Shown: positions 1-9,361 of the stretch, piece after piece
How the letters are laid out: each line of letters opens with the position of its first letter
How positions within the stretch are numbered: the stretch's first letter is position 1
Assembly: GCA_021792135.1 (NCBI GenBank)
Contig: JAJYVF010000011.1
Span: 62,001-126,000, forward strand
Length of the DNA stretch: 64,000 nucleotides
Source: Acidobacteriota bacterium
GTDB lineage: Bacteria; Acidobacteriota; Terriglobia; Terriglobales; Acidobacteriaceae
Direction: 5' to 3'
Notes under the pieces: model-generated
Seen by the model: only the letters and a program-made list of their open reading frames with translations
Told to the model about the DNA's origin: nothing
Database searches by the model: none
Program-made: the position numbers and the translations under genes

Positions 1-3000
1 TTCCGTTGAGTAGATCTGCTCCTCCTCCTGCGTGCGGCCCATGGCCAGCAGCGAGAAAATGTCCTGTTCGGAAAGGGGCGGTTCGGAGCGAAACGTGGGA
101 TTGAGCTTCGCGGCGGTGCCCTGCAGGCCAATGGTAATGGTGTAGTCCTCGACCGTCGTGGTGGCGATCAGGTCAATGACCGGCTGAATGCGGACAGGGT
201 TGCTGAAGTAAATCTCGCCGTGCTGCACTTCGAATTTGTCGCCGTTAAAGGTGGCGGTGCCCTCCGTGATCGTCACCCGGCCCAGCACCGTGGGCTGGGC
301 GAGGGTGCCACGAATGGAGAGGTCGACGTTGCCCGCCAGACGGGCAAAGGAGTTCTGGAAATTGAGGGACGGCGCGGAGGTGATATGGATGTCGAGACGT
401 ACGCGGTTCGAAGGAGAGCTGGGGTCCCGCGGCAGGGAGACGCCGCTGGCGGCGGTCTGGAGTGAAGCGACGTTCAGCTGCGGGCTGACGGCGAAACCCA
501 CCAGGGTCACATGGCCGCTGAGCACCATGCTGGCCCGCGTTCCCTGGAACCGAAGGTCGGCGTTGGCGGTCGAGGTGACACCCTGGGGGTATCGGATGCG
601 AACCTCTTTAGCCGTGGCAGAGACATCGGCATAGAGACCGTGCTGGTAGGTAACAAACCCGCCGAGGCGGATCAGGCCGCCGCCACTGTAGGCGGTCACG
701 TCTTTAAAGTCGAGGCGATTCTGGTCGAAGACCAGAGAGCCGTTCATCCGGCTGAGTCCGTTCGTGTAATCCTGGAGCGCCACATTCACGTTGGTGAATC
801 TGACCTGCCCGGTAAGATCGGGAGCCGTGCTGGTGCCCTGGGCCTCCACGTTAAAGTCGACATGGCCTGAAGAGATGATGTCGGTATCGAGGGTCTGGGC
901 GAGAGCAATGTTGATGGCGCCGCTGGCGGTGGCGTGGAGCGGGCGTGGTTTGCTGAAGAGCCCGAGACTGCCCTCAGCGTGCAGGTCGGTGTCCGTGCCG
1001 ACGATGTGAACGGTGTCGAGGTGGAGAGTGCCGTCACGCAGGGTGGCATGAATGTCGCCTTCGCTGTGAATAGGCACACCTTCGAGGTTGATGTTCAGTT
1101 GACTGATGCGCGCGTCGCCGCTGAGCTGTTTCGGGTATTTCAGTGGGCCGGAAACGGTCAGAGCCGCCGCGATGGAGGAATTACCGCGAATGCCGCTGAC
1201 ACTGAAAGTACGCAGGAGAGGATCGATGTCGAAGCGGGCGACGCTGAGACCGGCGTGGGTCTGATAATCGCCGGTCAGCTGTGTCTGGCTGGTGAGGTCG
1301 ACCACCGCCGTGTTCAGATGGGCGGTCATGTCCACAAGAAGCGCGCGTCCCTGGGTGTGGGCCGCGGCGTCGATGAAGCCATGCGATTCGCGCGCCAGAG
1401 TCAGATCGCGAAGATGCAGGTTGGCCTGGAGATGCGGCGAATCGAGGCTACCGCTGCCGCGGGCGTCGAAGAGCATGGAGCCGGTAATGGGATATTGCGC
1501 GTTTTGCAGCCGCGGAATGCGGCTGAAGCTGAAGCCGCTGCCCTGGAGGTTAAAGCTGACGCTTTTGTTGCTCAGGTTGTAGCCGGCTGAGCCGGTGATG
1601 CGACCGCCGTCGATGGCGAAAGCGAGATTCGAAACACTCAGATCCCTGCCCCGGACGTGGACATCGGCGGTCAGGGAGCGGTATGTCTCGCCGTAAACCT
1701 CGCCGCCGGCGATTATCAGCCGGCCGTTGCCGTCGATGTCGCCGATCGTCCCGGTGCCCTGGATCTGGAGGCTGAGGTTTCCGGAGACAGGATAGCCCTT
1801 CCCGGTAAGCGCGAGCCACTGCGCAAGGTCCAGATTCTGGATGCGCGCATCTCCGCGGATCGAAGAGGATTCGGCGAAGAGGTCGCCGGGATTTTCGAGG
1901 GGGCCGCGTACATCGCCCGAGAGCTGAATCGTGGTCTTGCCCTGGACCAGAGTAGCGTTGTTGACGGTGAGCGATCCGGCCGAGTAGGCGGCGTCAGCCG
2001 TGAGGCTGTCAAAGTGGATATGGCCGGTGAGCCGCACGGAAGATGGCGGGGTGATATCGAAGTTGGTGGCTTGGAGATGGCCGCGAAAATCCGGTGCATC
2101 GAGAGTGCCCGAAACGACGCCGCGGAACTGGGCCTCGCCGTGAAGTTGGGCGGGAATGGCGCGCGTCTGCCCGTGAGACACGCCGAAGGCGGCCAGGGAG
2201 GGGTTGAACTCGCTGAGGTCCCGGGTGACGAGGTTGACGGCGATCTGAGAGTGGCGGATCAGCGGATATACGCCGAGGTTTCCGGTAACCTCAACGGACG
2301 ACGCGGGGGTGTGAATGGTGAGATTCCGGATTTCGATGGTGCCGGTGCCCTGAATATAGGTCGCCTGGACGATGCCGTTAACCGGCACCTCGTTGGGTGT
2401 CGGGATGTGCGGGGGAGTAAGAGAGATATCCACGCTGCCGACCAGCCCTTTGGGGGAGCCGATCCAGTGGACATCGGCGGTACCGGAGGCCGCAGTGTCG
2501 AATCCGAGGCGGCGATAATGCTGGACAGCAACGATGTCGAGGATGGAATCGGCCGTTAAACCCGCCAGCTGCGCGTGGATGAACCCCTGCTCGGGACCGG
2601 GGGCGGCAGCAGGCGGTGCCGGAGCTTGCCAGTTGGCGATGCGCAGTTCACCCGTCAGGGCCCCGCCGCTGGAAAGGCGACCATGGATGCCGGTGACGGC
2701 GATAACATCCTGGGTGACGTGGGCGACAGCGTCGGCTGTCAGCCCGGTGAGATGCACGGTTCCGGCGGAGTATGCTCCGGAAGAGATGCGGCCGCTTCCG
2801 TCGATGGCGAACTGGGATCGGGTGCCGTGTCCTGCGCCGGTCATCTGGACGATACCGCCCTGGAGCCCGGGAGTGCCGGCCAGCGCGCGAATTTCTGCGG
2901 CGGTGACGGCGCCTTTGATCGTGAAATTCCAGTGGGGATCAGAAAAGTTGGTCAGGTTGCCGGCTGCACGGATTACAGTCTGTGGCACTGTGCCCTGAGG

Positions 3001-3771
3001 GCCGCTCTGGAGCGTAAGGGAGACGAGGCTGGCCGTGTTGCGGCCTGCTTCGAGAGAGGCGTCAAGAACAGAATGGACGGGGATCTGGACTCCGCGCTGG
3101 GCGACGATGTCTTCTGCGTGGATGGTGCCGGCATAGTGGTCGAGAGCCGGGACATAGCTGACCTGGGCATCGAGATGATTTGCAGAGAGGTTGAACGGGA
3201 TCTTCTTCTGATTGAGGATCGCAAGGCCGTTGTTGAGCACGGCGCGGGTGATGGCGAGGTTGAAGATCTCGTTCTTCGCTGAGCCGGTGGAGGGGCGCTT
3301 CGGGTGCGGCTGATTGGTGGTGCCGTCCGGGTAAACGATGAGGTGGAAGATGAGGTGGTCGGCTTCCAGGTAGTTCAGGCCGATTTTCGGGCGGAAGAAG
3401 GCGAGAATCCGCAGGCGCACGTAGAGGCGATCCACATGCGCGTACGGTACCTGGCCGGGCGCTTCCAGGCCGTGGATCGTGAGATCGTCGACGGTGAATT
3501 CGAGATGAGCGAGATGCCAGCCAAAGTGGGCGAGGGTCACGCGTCCGCCGGTGGATTTTTCCAGTTGCGCGATGACGGCGCGGCGTACGCGACTCTGGAA
3601 CGACGCGGTGCCGGCGTACCAGGCCAGGCCAGTCGCAAGGATGACCAGCAGGCCCAGGAGGGAAAGCAATGCCAGGAGCGCCACACGGTTCGTCCGGCGG
3701 CGCGGCCGGCCGGGAGCTGCGGTTTGCGGGCGAACGGCCTCGTCGGGACCGGAATTGGGTGGGGTGCTCAT
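1..3771 (-). CDS. tamB: TamB-like translocation and assembly module protein (3' end outside window)
   Basis: This is the N-terminal 1257 codons of a giant AsmA/TamB-family protein; the stop lies beyond base 1. An arginine-rich cytoplasmic N-terminus is followed by one membrane anchor (about residues 32-52, LLALLSLLGLLVILATGLAW) and then a very long run of beta-rich repeats, typical of a periplasm-spanning lipid-conducting groove. The last visible residues (about 1180-1257) match the start of the TamB C-terminal domain: PVIDLIATTTVEDYTITIGL, then LNPTFRSEPPLSEQDIFSLL. Only about 150-200 residues are therefore probably missing. The ATG at 3771 overlaps the stop of the upstream SurA-like gene as ATGA, which fixes the start and implies translational coupling. 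Family role: TamB links inner and outer membranes and helps move phospholipids and some outer-membrane proteins. The partner here is the BamA/TamA-like barrel two genes upstream. Confidence 0.85.
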   Translation of the reverse strand, partial: MSTPPNSGPDEAVRPQTAAPGRPRRRTNRVALLALLSLLGLLVILATGLAWYAGTASFQSRVRRAVIAQLEKSTGGRVTLAHFGWHLAHLEFTVDDLTIHGLEAPGQVPYAHVDRLYVRLRILAFFRPKIGLNYLEADHLIFHLIVYPDGTTNQPHPKRPSTGSAKNEIFNLAITRAVLNNGLAILNQKKIPFNLSANHLDAQVSYVPALDHYAGTIHAEDIVAQRGVQIPVHSVLDASLEAGRNTASLVSLTLQSGPQGTVPQTVIRAAGNLTNFSDPHWNFTIKGAVTAAEIRALAGTPGLQGGIVQMTGAGHGTRSQFAIDGSGRISSGAYSAGTVHLTGLTADAVAHVTQDVIAVTGIHGRLSSGGALTGELRIANWQAPAPPAAAPGPEQGFIHAQLAGLTADSILDIVAVQHYRRLGFDTAASGTADVHWIGSPKGLVGSVDISLTPPHIPTPNEVPVNGIVQATYIQGTGTIEIRNLTIHTPASSVEVTGNLGVYPLIRHSQIAVNLVTRDLSEFNPSLAAFGVSHGQTRAIPAQLHGEAQFRGVVSGTLDAPDFRGHLQATNFDITPPSSVRLTGHIHFDSLTADAAYSAGSLTVNNATLVQGKTTIQLSGDVRGPLENPGDLFAESSSIRGDARIQNLDLAQWLALTGKGYPVSGNLSLQIQGTGTIGDIDGNGRLIIAGGEVYGETYRSLTADVHVRGRDLSVSNLAFAIDGGRITGSAGYNLSNKSVSFNLQGSGFSFSRIPRLQNAQYPITGSMLFDARGSGSLDSPHLQANLHLRDLTLARESHGFIDAAAHTQGRALLVDMTAHLNTAVVDLTSQTQLTGDYQTHAGLSVARFDIDPLLRTFSVSGIRGNSSIAAALTVSGPLKYPKQLSGDARISQLNINLEGVPIHSEGDIHATLRDGTLHLDTVHIVGTDTDLHAEGSLGLFSKPRPLHATASGAINIALAQTLDTDIISSGHVDFNVEAQGTSTAPDLTGQVRFTNVNVALQDYTNGLSRMNGSLVFDQNRLDFKDVTAYSGGGLIRLGGFVTYQHGLYADVSATAKEVRIRYPQGVTSTANADLRFQGTRASMVLSGHVTLVGFAVSPQLNVASLQTAASGVSLPRDPSSPSNRVRLDIHITSAPSLNFQNSFARLAGNVDLSIRGTLAQPTVLGRVTITEGTATFNGDKFEVQHGEIYFSNPVRIQPVIDLIATTTVEDYTITIGLQGTAAKLNPTFRSEPPLSEQDIFSLLAMGRTQEEEQIYSTE

Positions 3772-4538
3772 TGGGTGGAATCCCGTTGCTGGCTGGTCGG
3801 CACGAAGTCGGCGCTGTAGGCCGGATCGACAACCCTCACATTGCCCTGATCGCGCAGACTCGTCAGCCAGTCCTGGAAGAGACCGCTGACCTGCTGCTGG
3901 AGCAGGATCTCCCTGATACGGCCGGAAACATCGTCGAGCGGCGGCGCCTTTTCGTGATGCTTTTCGAGCGCCGGAACGAGAACCTTCTCGTAGTAGGTGG
4001 TGATCTCGTCGGGCGCAATGCGGATGCCGCTCTGGAACCGGATGTTGATGAAGTGAATGATCGCCATGCGCTGGCTCCAGCGCTGCTGGACCATCGCGAG
4101 CGTGAGGTCGTGGTCCCTGAGGAAAACATCCCAGCCCTGCCGGGTTTCACAGTGGTACCGGGCGCAGGCGGGGATCTCGATCCGCAACTCCTCGATCGCT
4201 TTGTCGACTTCGGGCGCAGCGGTGGTGACGGCCTGTCGCTGCTCTTTCATTTGCTGAAGGATGAGGGTGCGGTCGATGAGACGGCGCAGGGCGCTGTCGG
4301 GCGTATTTTGCCCGGGAAGCACCTGCAGGGGTTCCAGGGCCGAGAGGTGCATTTCCTGGTGGACATCGCTTTCGAGAATGACGTCGTCGCCGATCACCGC
4401 AACGACGTGATCCAGTTCGACAGGGTGCGACTCAGCCGCAGCCTGCGGCGAAGCGGGTATGGGCATCTGGGGACGCGCAGCAGGAGGTGCGGCGAAGAGC
4501 ACAGTGCAGACCACGGGAAGGACCAGGAGAGGCTTCAT
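3768..4538 (-). CDS. SurA-like periplasmic chaperone without parvulin domain
   Basis: A 256-residue exported protein with a signal peptide (MKPLLVLPVVCTVLFAAPPA). Residues about 40-60 (LDHVVAVIGDDVILESDV) match the start of the SurA N-terminal chaperone domain, followed by helical segments (LRRLIDRTLILQQMKEQ, VDKAIEELR) and a C-terminal helix of the kind that closes the SurA core. I see no parvulin-type peptidyl-prolyl isomerase domain, and the protein is much shorter than E. coli SurA (about 430 residues). A chaperone-only role for unfolded outer-membrane proteins is the best inference. It lies between the barrel gene and tamB, overlapping the first as TGATG and the second as ATGA, so the three are surely co-transcribed. 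Confidence 0.75.
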   Translation of the reverse strand: MKPLLVLPVVCTVLFAAPPAARPQMPIPASPQAAAESHPVELDHVVAVIGDDVILESDVHQEMHLSALEPLQVLPGQNTPDSALRRLIDRTLILQQMKEQRQAVTTAAPEVDKAIEELRIEIPACARYHCETRQGWDVFLRDHDLTLAMVQQRWSQRMAIIHFINIRFQSGIRIAPDEITTYYEKVLVPALEKHHEKAPPLDDVSGRIREILLQQQVSGLFQDWLTSLRDQGNVRVVDPAYSADFVPTSQQRDSTQ

Positions 4539-7500
4539 CAGAATGCCTGCCCGATGCTGAAGAAGAAGTTAAAATGGCCGGACTGACCATAGCACGGAGA
4601 GGTGTCGCCGTGGACACAGGTGCCCGCGCTCGGCGTGCCGTAGGTGACGATGACCGGGTAAACCGGCGGGTTCAGGTTATAGCCGAAATCCAGGCGGACG
4701 GGGCCGATCGGGGTGTGATATCGGGCGCCAACCCCGATGGTGTGGGAGAAATCGTTGAAATCGCAGGTGCCGGTGCGATTGGTGCTGGAGGAGCGCGTGG
4801 CCTTCTCCTGCACTGCGGCGGTGAGGTATTGCGGCTCAGTGCAGGTATAGCTGTGGGGTTGCTTGATGCGCAGGGCGCTGGGCCAGATGTCGGACGAATT
4901 GTTGAAGGCATTGCCCATGTCCTCAAAGAGGACGAAGCTCATGGAGCGTCCGACGTAGGGCAGTTGCGGCGGCGGCATGCGGAATTCCACCTGATTGACA
5001 AACACGCCCGCCCCGCCAATGGGGAAGCCGGTGAGCGAATCGCGCGGGCCGGCGGAGTTGAGCGGGAATCCACGAAGCGATTCGGGGCCTCCGGCGTAGA
5101 GCCGTTCCGGCAGAGGGATCGATTCGTATCGGGCCTCGCCGAAGACGCGCTCCATGCCAAAGCGGGTGTTCCGGGCAATGACGTATTCCTTCCGTTTGCC
5201 GACCTGATAATAGGTGGAGTTGGTCCAGTCGAAATGATCGAAGTTGGCCTGCGAGTCCAGAAAGGAATTGTCCGTAGCGAATTCCTGAATGCTGTTGTAC
5301 ATGCCGGCGCGGGCATCGAGAGGCTCAGGGCGGCGGGTGTCGCGGATCCAGGTTATCTCGGGACCGCCGACGCGAACCGGCTCGGAGAGCAGCGGGATGA
5401 GGTCGGGGGCAACCTGGATGGTATTGGGATCGACTCTGACGCGGCGATACGTGATCTCATAGATGAAGGTCTGCGGCAGACTGGGGTGCTGCGTCAGGCG
5501 CACATCCCCCTCAGTGGTTGACGACGCAAACGTAATGATGTTCTGGGCGTTGATATAGCCGCCGCCGAAGGAAAGATTCAGGGATGGGTGATTGAAGAAG
5601 CTCGGGGTCGAGTACTCGCCGGTGATTTCCTGCTCGAGGGTGCCGTACTGGGAATGTAAGCTGACGGTCTGGTTGCGGCCCCAGAGATTGACCCGGGAAA
5701 CATTGAGCTGAACCAGGGCGCTGACGCCGAAGCGGCCGTTCGGAGAGCAGGTGAAGGTGCTCGGATTGATGCCGAGCTGGATCAGGCTGATGGCGTTGGG
5801 GCAGTTGGTGCTGGGGTTTCCGGTCTGTGCCTGCAACCCGGCTCCGTAGACGACATCCCAGCGGCGGGCCTCATAGAACTGGACGAGTACGTTCTTCCGC
5901 AGTTCGTCGCCCGCGGGGTTCTCGACGGCGGTATTGACCTGGTTGAAGAGAGTGAGGTTATAGAGCTGCCGCTGCGTCTCGATGATCTTCGACTGGTCCA
6001 GCGGCTCACCCGGATGGATGAGAATCTGGCTCTTAACGGTCGACGGCCGCGTGTAATGCAGCCCGCTGATCAGCACGTTGCGGATGAAGATCTGGTCCCC
6101 GGGAATGACGCTGAGATAAACGTCGATCAGGTTGGGATCTTTGGGATCGGTGTTTTGCTTCAGATTGACCTGGGCGCGATCGTAACCGTTGTTGACGAAA
6201 TAGCCGAGGATGGCATCGCGGTCGGCGGCCAGGTTGCTGCCTGAATAGGGCTGGCCAGACTGGAGGCTGAGTCTGGGCTGGAGTGCGTCGAGCTGGGCAG
6301 GAGTTACTCCGCTGATCTGATAAACGCCGACCTTCTGCTGCACGCCCTCATCAATCCTGTAGATGACGGCCAGATTGCGTTCGCCATTCTTGCCGGGACT
6401 GCCGACGGCGCGCACCTCCGGGTCGACTTTGACGTTGGTGAAGCCGTTGCTCTGGTACAGCGCGCTGATCGAGGAGACGTCGGACTGCTGAAGTGCCAGG
6501 CTGTAAGTCCCGTGGGGAACAAAGAGCGAGGCTGGCTGCACGCCCAGACGCTCCCGGATGAGCGGGGTGCCGAAATAGCGGTTTCCGGTGATGGAGACGG
6601 ACCTGATATAGTCCCGGGGACCGAGGTTCACGTCGTAGGTGATGTGCGTCAGCCCGTCGTAGGCCGCAGTGGTATGGGTGACCTTTGCGCCGAAGTAGCC
6701 CAGGCGCTGGAAATAGTCGCGAAGACGCTTGCTGCCCTCATTGAGCAGATCCTCATCGAGGCTGCCCTCGGAATAAACGGGGACGAGGGTGCGGATCTTC
6801 CCTTTGCTGAGTTTTGCGCCTTCCACCGCGATCTTCACGACGGGGCCGCGGTCCGCGTGGAAGTCGAAGTTCAGGTGGTTGGTGGCGGCGTGATATTCCT
6901 TTGAGGCCAGGCTGACGCTGGCTTCGAGGCGCTGCTGCTTCGTGTAGGCCTTACGCAGATTGTTGAGGGCGTGACTGACCGTTTCCGGATTGACCCTGGA
7001 ACCGGCTTTCAGCCTGGCCTTCCTGCGAAAGGTGGGCACGGTCATGCCGCTGTCGCCCTGAACCGTAATATTGCCGACGCGGGCGGCTTTCCCGGTTTGG
7101 ACGTGGAACTCGACATTCATTCCGGAGCTGGTCTTGTCGACGGAGGTGTGGCTGGCAATTTTGCCCTGATAGAAGCCATCCTCCTGGAGGGTTTCCTGCA
7201 GCAGGTCCGAAGCCCGGCTGATCTTCGATTCGGTGTACGGAGTGCCGGGGTTGAGGCGTGTGGAATAGCTGAGCTGATTGGCGAGCTGGTTCTTCCGGAT
7301 GCCGCGGATCGAAACGCGGCCGATGAACAGGGTGGGCGTTCCCCTGAAGATAAGGATGACGTCCTCGCCGCGCCTCTCTCCGTCGACCGCGATGGTGTTG
7401 TAAAGCCCCGTCGCATAGAGGCGGCGCAGGCTGCTGCGCACTTTGAGAGGGTCGAGAGGTGCATTGGGCTGCTGATCGAGCTGCGGCGGCAGCGGATCGA

Positions 7501-7891
7501 GCGTGGCCCGAGTGACGCCCTCGAAGCGGATTTCCGCGACGTGCAGTCCGGCCCAGCCCCCGAGGGAGTTAGCCGCCGAAACGGGATGAACCGTCGGGCG
7601 GGGCCTTTCCTCGATGCTGTTATAAGACGGCAGAACACTGCCTGGCGGCGCCGGCGGAGCCTTCTTCGGCTGCCGGGGTGGGGGAGTGGAACTGGGAGCA
7701 GGAACCCAAGGCGGGGGCGGGGGCTGCTGCGCCAGCAGCGAGCCGGCAGCGGCCAACAGGACAAGGATGAGGCCCGGCAGGCAGACTGCAAAACGCACAC
7801 AGGGAAAGAACCGCGCCGCGGCATGATTGGTTGCGGGGCCGGCTTCGCTGTGTAGCGTGTCGTGCAATCCAGGCAAATTTCTCGAAACCAA
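4538..7891 (-). CDS. BamA/TamA-family outer-membrane beta-barrel with about seven POTRA modules
   Basis: An outer-membrane insertase-type Omp85 protein of about 1090-1117 residues. After a signal peptide (FAVCLPGLILVLLAAAGSLLA) and a Pro-rich linker, I count about seven POTRA-like repeats, each with a beta-alpha-alpha-beta-beta pattern. They begin near LHVAEIRFEG, FIGRVSIRG, VGNITVQG, VKIAVEG, IRSVSITG, VGVYQISG and IFIRNVLISG, at residues of roughly 115-680. The rest is a 16-strand-type barrel with the LRGF lid-loop motif (GGPESLRGFPLNSAGP), and it ends in phenylalanine like a beta-signal. BamA has five POTRAs and TamA three, so this is an enlarged version. The longest start is a TTG at 7891 with GAGGG upstream; a GTG at 7798 would put the signal peptide at the N-terminus and may be the true start. 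It is first gene of the operon with the SurA-like and tamB genes. Confidence 0.85.
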   Translation of the reverse strand: MVSRNLPGLHDTLHSEAGPATNHAAARFFPCVRFAVCLPGLILVLLAAAGSLLAQQPPPPPWVPAPSSTPPPRQPKKAPPAPPGSVLPSYNSIEERPRPTVHPVSAANSLGGWAGLHVAEIRFEGVTRATLDPLPPQLDQQPNAPLDPLKVRSSLRRLYATGLYNTIAVDGERRGEDVILIFRGTPTLFIGRVSIRGIRKNQLANQLSYSTRLNPGTPYTESKISRASDLLQETLQEDGFYQGKIASHTSVDKTSSGMNVEFHVQTGKAARVGNITVQGDSGMTVPTFRRKARLKAGSRVNPETVSHALNNLRKAYTKQQRLEASVSLASKEYHAATNHLNFDFHADRGPVVKIAVEGAKLSKGKIRTLVPVYSEGSLDEDLLNEGSKRLRDYFQRLGYFGAKVTHTTAAYDGLTHITYDVNLGPRDYIRSVSITGNRYFGTPLIRERLGVQPASLFVPHGTYSLALQQSDVSSISALYQSNGFTNVKVDPEVRAVGSPGKNGERNLAVIYRIDEGVQQKVGVYQISGVTPAQLDALQPRLSLQSGQPYSGSNLAADRDAILGYFVNNGYDRAQVNLKQNTDPKDPNLIDVYLSVIPGDQIFIRNVLISGLHYTRPSTVKSQILIHPGEPLDQSKIIETQRQLYNLTLFNQVNTAVENPAGDELRKNVLVQFYEARRWDVVYGAGLQAQTGNPSTNCPNAISLIQLGINPSTFTCSPNGRFGVSALVQLNVSRVNLWGRNQTVSLHSQYGTLEQEITGEYSTPSFFNHPSLNLSFGGGYINAQNIITFASSTTEGDVRLTQHPSLPQTFIYEITYRRVRVDPNTIQVAPDLIPLLSEPVRVGGPEITWIRDTRRPEPLDARAGMYNSIQEFATDNSFLDSQANFDHFDWTNSTYYQVGKRKEYVIARNTRFGMERVFGEARYESIPLPERLYAGGPESLRGFPLNSAGPRDSLTGFPIGGAGVFVNQVEFRMPPPQLPYVGRSMSFVLFEDMGNAFNNSSDIWPSALRIKQPHSYTCTEPQYLTAAVQEKATRSSSTNRTGTCDFNDFSHTIGVGARYHTPIGPVRLDFGYNLNPPVYPVIVTYGTPSAGTCVHGDTSPCYGQSGHFNFFFSIGQAF

Positions 7892-8068
7892 AGCCGCCCT
7901 CGTGCTGCATCCAAAAGGTCATCGTTACGGGAAGACCAGCGCGCTGTTTCCCACCAGGCTTCGTTGCTGCCGGTGCCCCGCGCGACTCCGGCTCCGGGCG
8001 AGCCCGCCGGCATTTTACTCATGGAAAATGAGATGCGATGTGCCGGTGTGCTCGTGGCCGGTTGGGCG

Positions 8069-8095
8069 TTGCGGCCCGCAGCAACTCTCTATACT
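8069..8095 (+). promoter_or_regulatory. Candidate sigma-70 promoter for the ThiF-like gene
   Basis: TATACT at 8090-8095 resembles a -10 box, and TTGCGG at 8069-8074 lies 15 bp upstream as a weak -35. Transcription would begin near 8102, almost at the ATG (8104), which has no ribosome-binding site. A leaderless transcript is possible. Judged by eye only. Confidence 0.3.
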
Positions 8096-8103
8096 ACTGA
8101 CTG

Positions 8104-9135
8104 ATGACGGCTCCGTCCCACGATTCAGCAGAAAGATATTCGCGCCAGGTGCTCTTCCGGGGCATCGGACCCGAGGGCCAGGAGCGGCTGCTGCGGAGCC
8201 GCGTCGCCGTGGTGGGCGTGGGCGCCACCGGGGCGGCGGCGGCCAGCCTGCTGGCCCGCGCCGGTGTGGGGACCCTGATCCTGATCGATCGCGATTTCGT
8301 GGAGGAGAGCAACCTCCAGCGGCAGGTGCTCTTCGACGAGGAGGACGCGCGGGAGTCGCGGGCCAAGGCCGAGGCAGCGCGGCGCAGAATTACGGCTTTC
8401 AACAGCGAAATCGAGGTACGGGCGCAGGTCGCGGACCTGATTCCGGGCAACATTCACGAGCTGCTGCGGGATGCCGAGATCGTGCTGGATGCCACGGACA
8501 ACTTCGAGACGCGCTACCTCGTGAACGATTACGCCGTGGAGCAGGGGAAGCCGTGGATCTATGCGGCGGCGGTGGGTTCCTACGCGGTGACCATGAATGT
8601 GATCCCCGGCGCAACAGCCTGCCTGGCGTGTATCTTTCCGCAGGCTCCGGGCGGGGCCGTGGAAACCTGCGATACGGCCGGGATTCTGAACAGCGCCGTG
8701 AACCTGGCCGCTTCTCTCGAAGCGACGGAAGCCCTGAAGTGGCTGGCGGGAGCGCAGAGCAGGATGCGCCGGACGCTGCTCTCCTGCGATCTGTGGACGA
8801 ACGAGTGGTCGGAGATTGCGGCGGGGTGGCCGCGGCCGGACTGCCCGGTGTGCGGGCGGCGGGATTTCGCCCACCTGCGGGGCGAGGGGCGTCCGCATAT
8901 TACGCTGTGCGGGCGGAATTCGGTGCAGATCCACGAGCGCCTGCGGCCGGTCGATCTGGCGGAGATGGAAGCGCGTCTGCGGCCCCACGGTCAGGTGCGG
9001 CGCAACGAGTTGCTGCTGCGCTTCGTGCGAGGCGAACACGCCATGACGCTTTTCGCCGACGGGCGGGCCATCATTCAGGGGACAACGGATGTGGCCGTGG
9101 CGCGCAGCCTGTACGCGCGCTTTGTGGGCTCGTGA
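8104..9135 (+). CDS. ThiF/MoeB/HesA-family adenylyltransferase (E1-like)
   Basis: A 343-residue ATP-dependent adenylyltransferase of the E1 superfamily. Such enzymes activate the C-terminal glycine of ThiS- or MoaD-like sulfur carriers. N-terminal YSRQVLFRGIGPEGQERL is the family signature. VVGVGATGAAAASLL (about residues 35-50) is the nucleotide-binding glycine loop, followed by the acidic turn LIDRDFVEESNLQRQ with the arginine finger and DATDNFETRYLVND. ETCDTAGIL carries the usual catalytic-cysteine position. CLAC and CPVC are two CxxC pairs likely to bind zinc. The C-terminus of about 80 residues is unrelated to the rhodanese domain found in longer homologues. No thi or moa genes are adjacent, so whether it serves thiamine, molybdopterin or another pathway cannot be told from context. 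Confidence 0.85.
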   Translation: MTAPSHDSAERYSRQVLFRGIGPEGQERLLRSRVAVVGVGATGAAAASLLARAGVGTLILIDRDFVEESNLQRQVLFDEEDARESRAKAEAARRRITAFNSEIEVRAQVADLIPGNIHELLRDAEIVLDATDNFETRYLVNDYAVEQGKPWIYAAAVGSYAVTMNVIPGATACLACIFPQAPGGAVETCDTAGILNSAVNLAASLEATEALKWLAGAQSRMRRTLLSCDLWTNEWSEIAAGWPRPDCPVCGRRDFAHLRGEGRPHITLCGRNSVQIHERLRPVDLAEMEARLRPHGQVRRNELLLRFVRGEHAMTLFADGRAIIQGTTDVAVARSLYARFVGS

Positions 9136-9361
9136 GCGGGGTTTGAGGACGATCGCGGTCCTTGTGTCGCAAGTATGCTGCTATGCTGCCCGAAACAGCG
9201 TGGTTTGTTGAATTCCTGTACGGGGTACGGTTCCGGCTTGGTGCGTCCAGGCCGTCGGTGCTATTGTCGATTCCTGAAGTGACCGCGAAGTGCGCCGTAT
9301 CGAAGCCTGTATTTGGGCTCGCTTGAAGTGGTGCCGAACGTGAACCCGAAGGACTCCGGCA

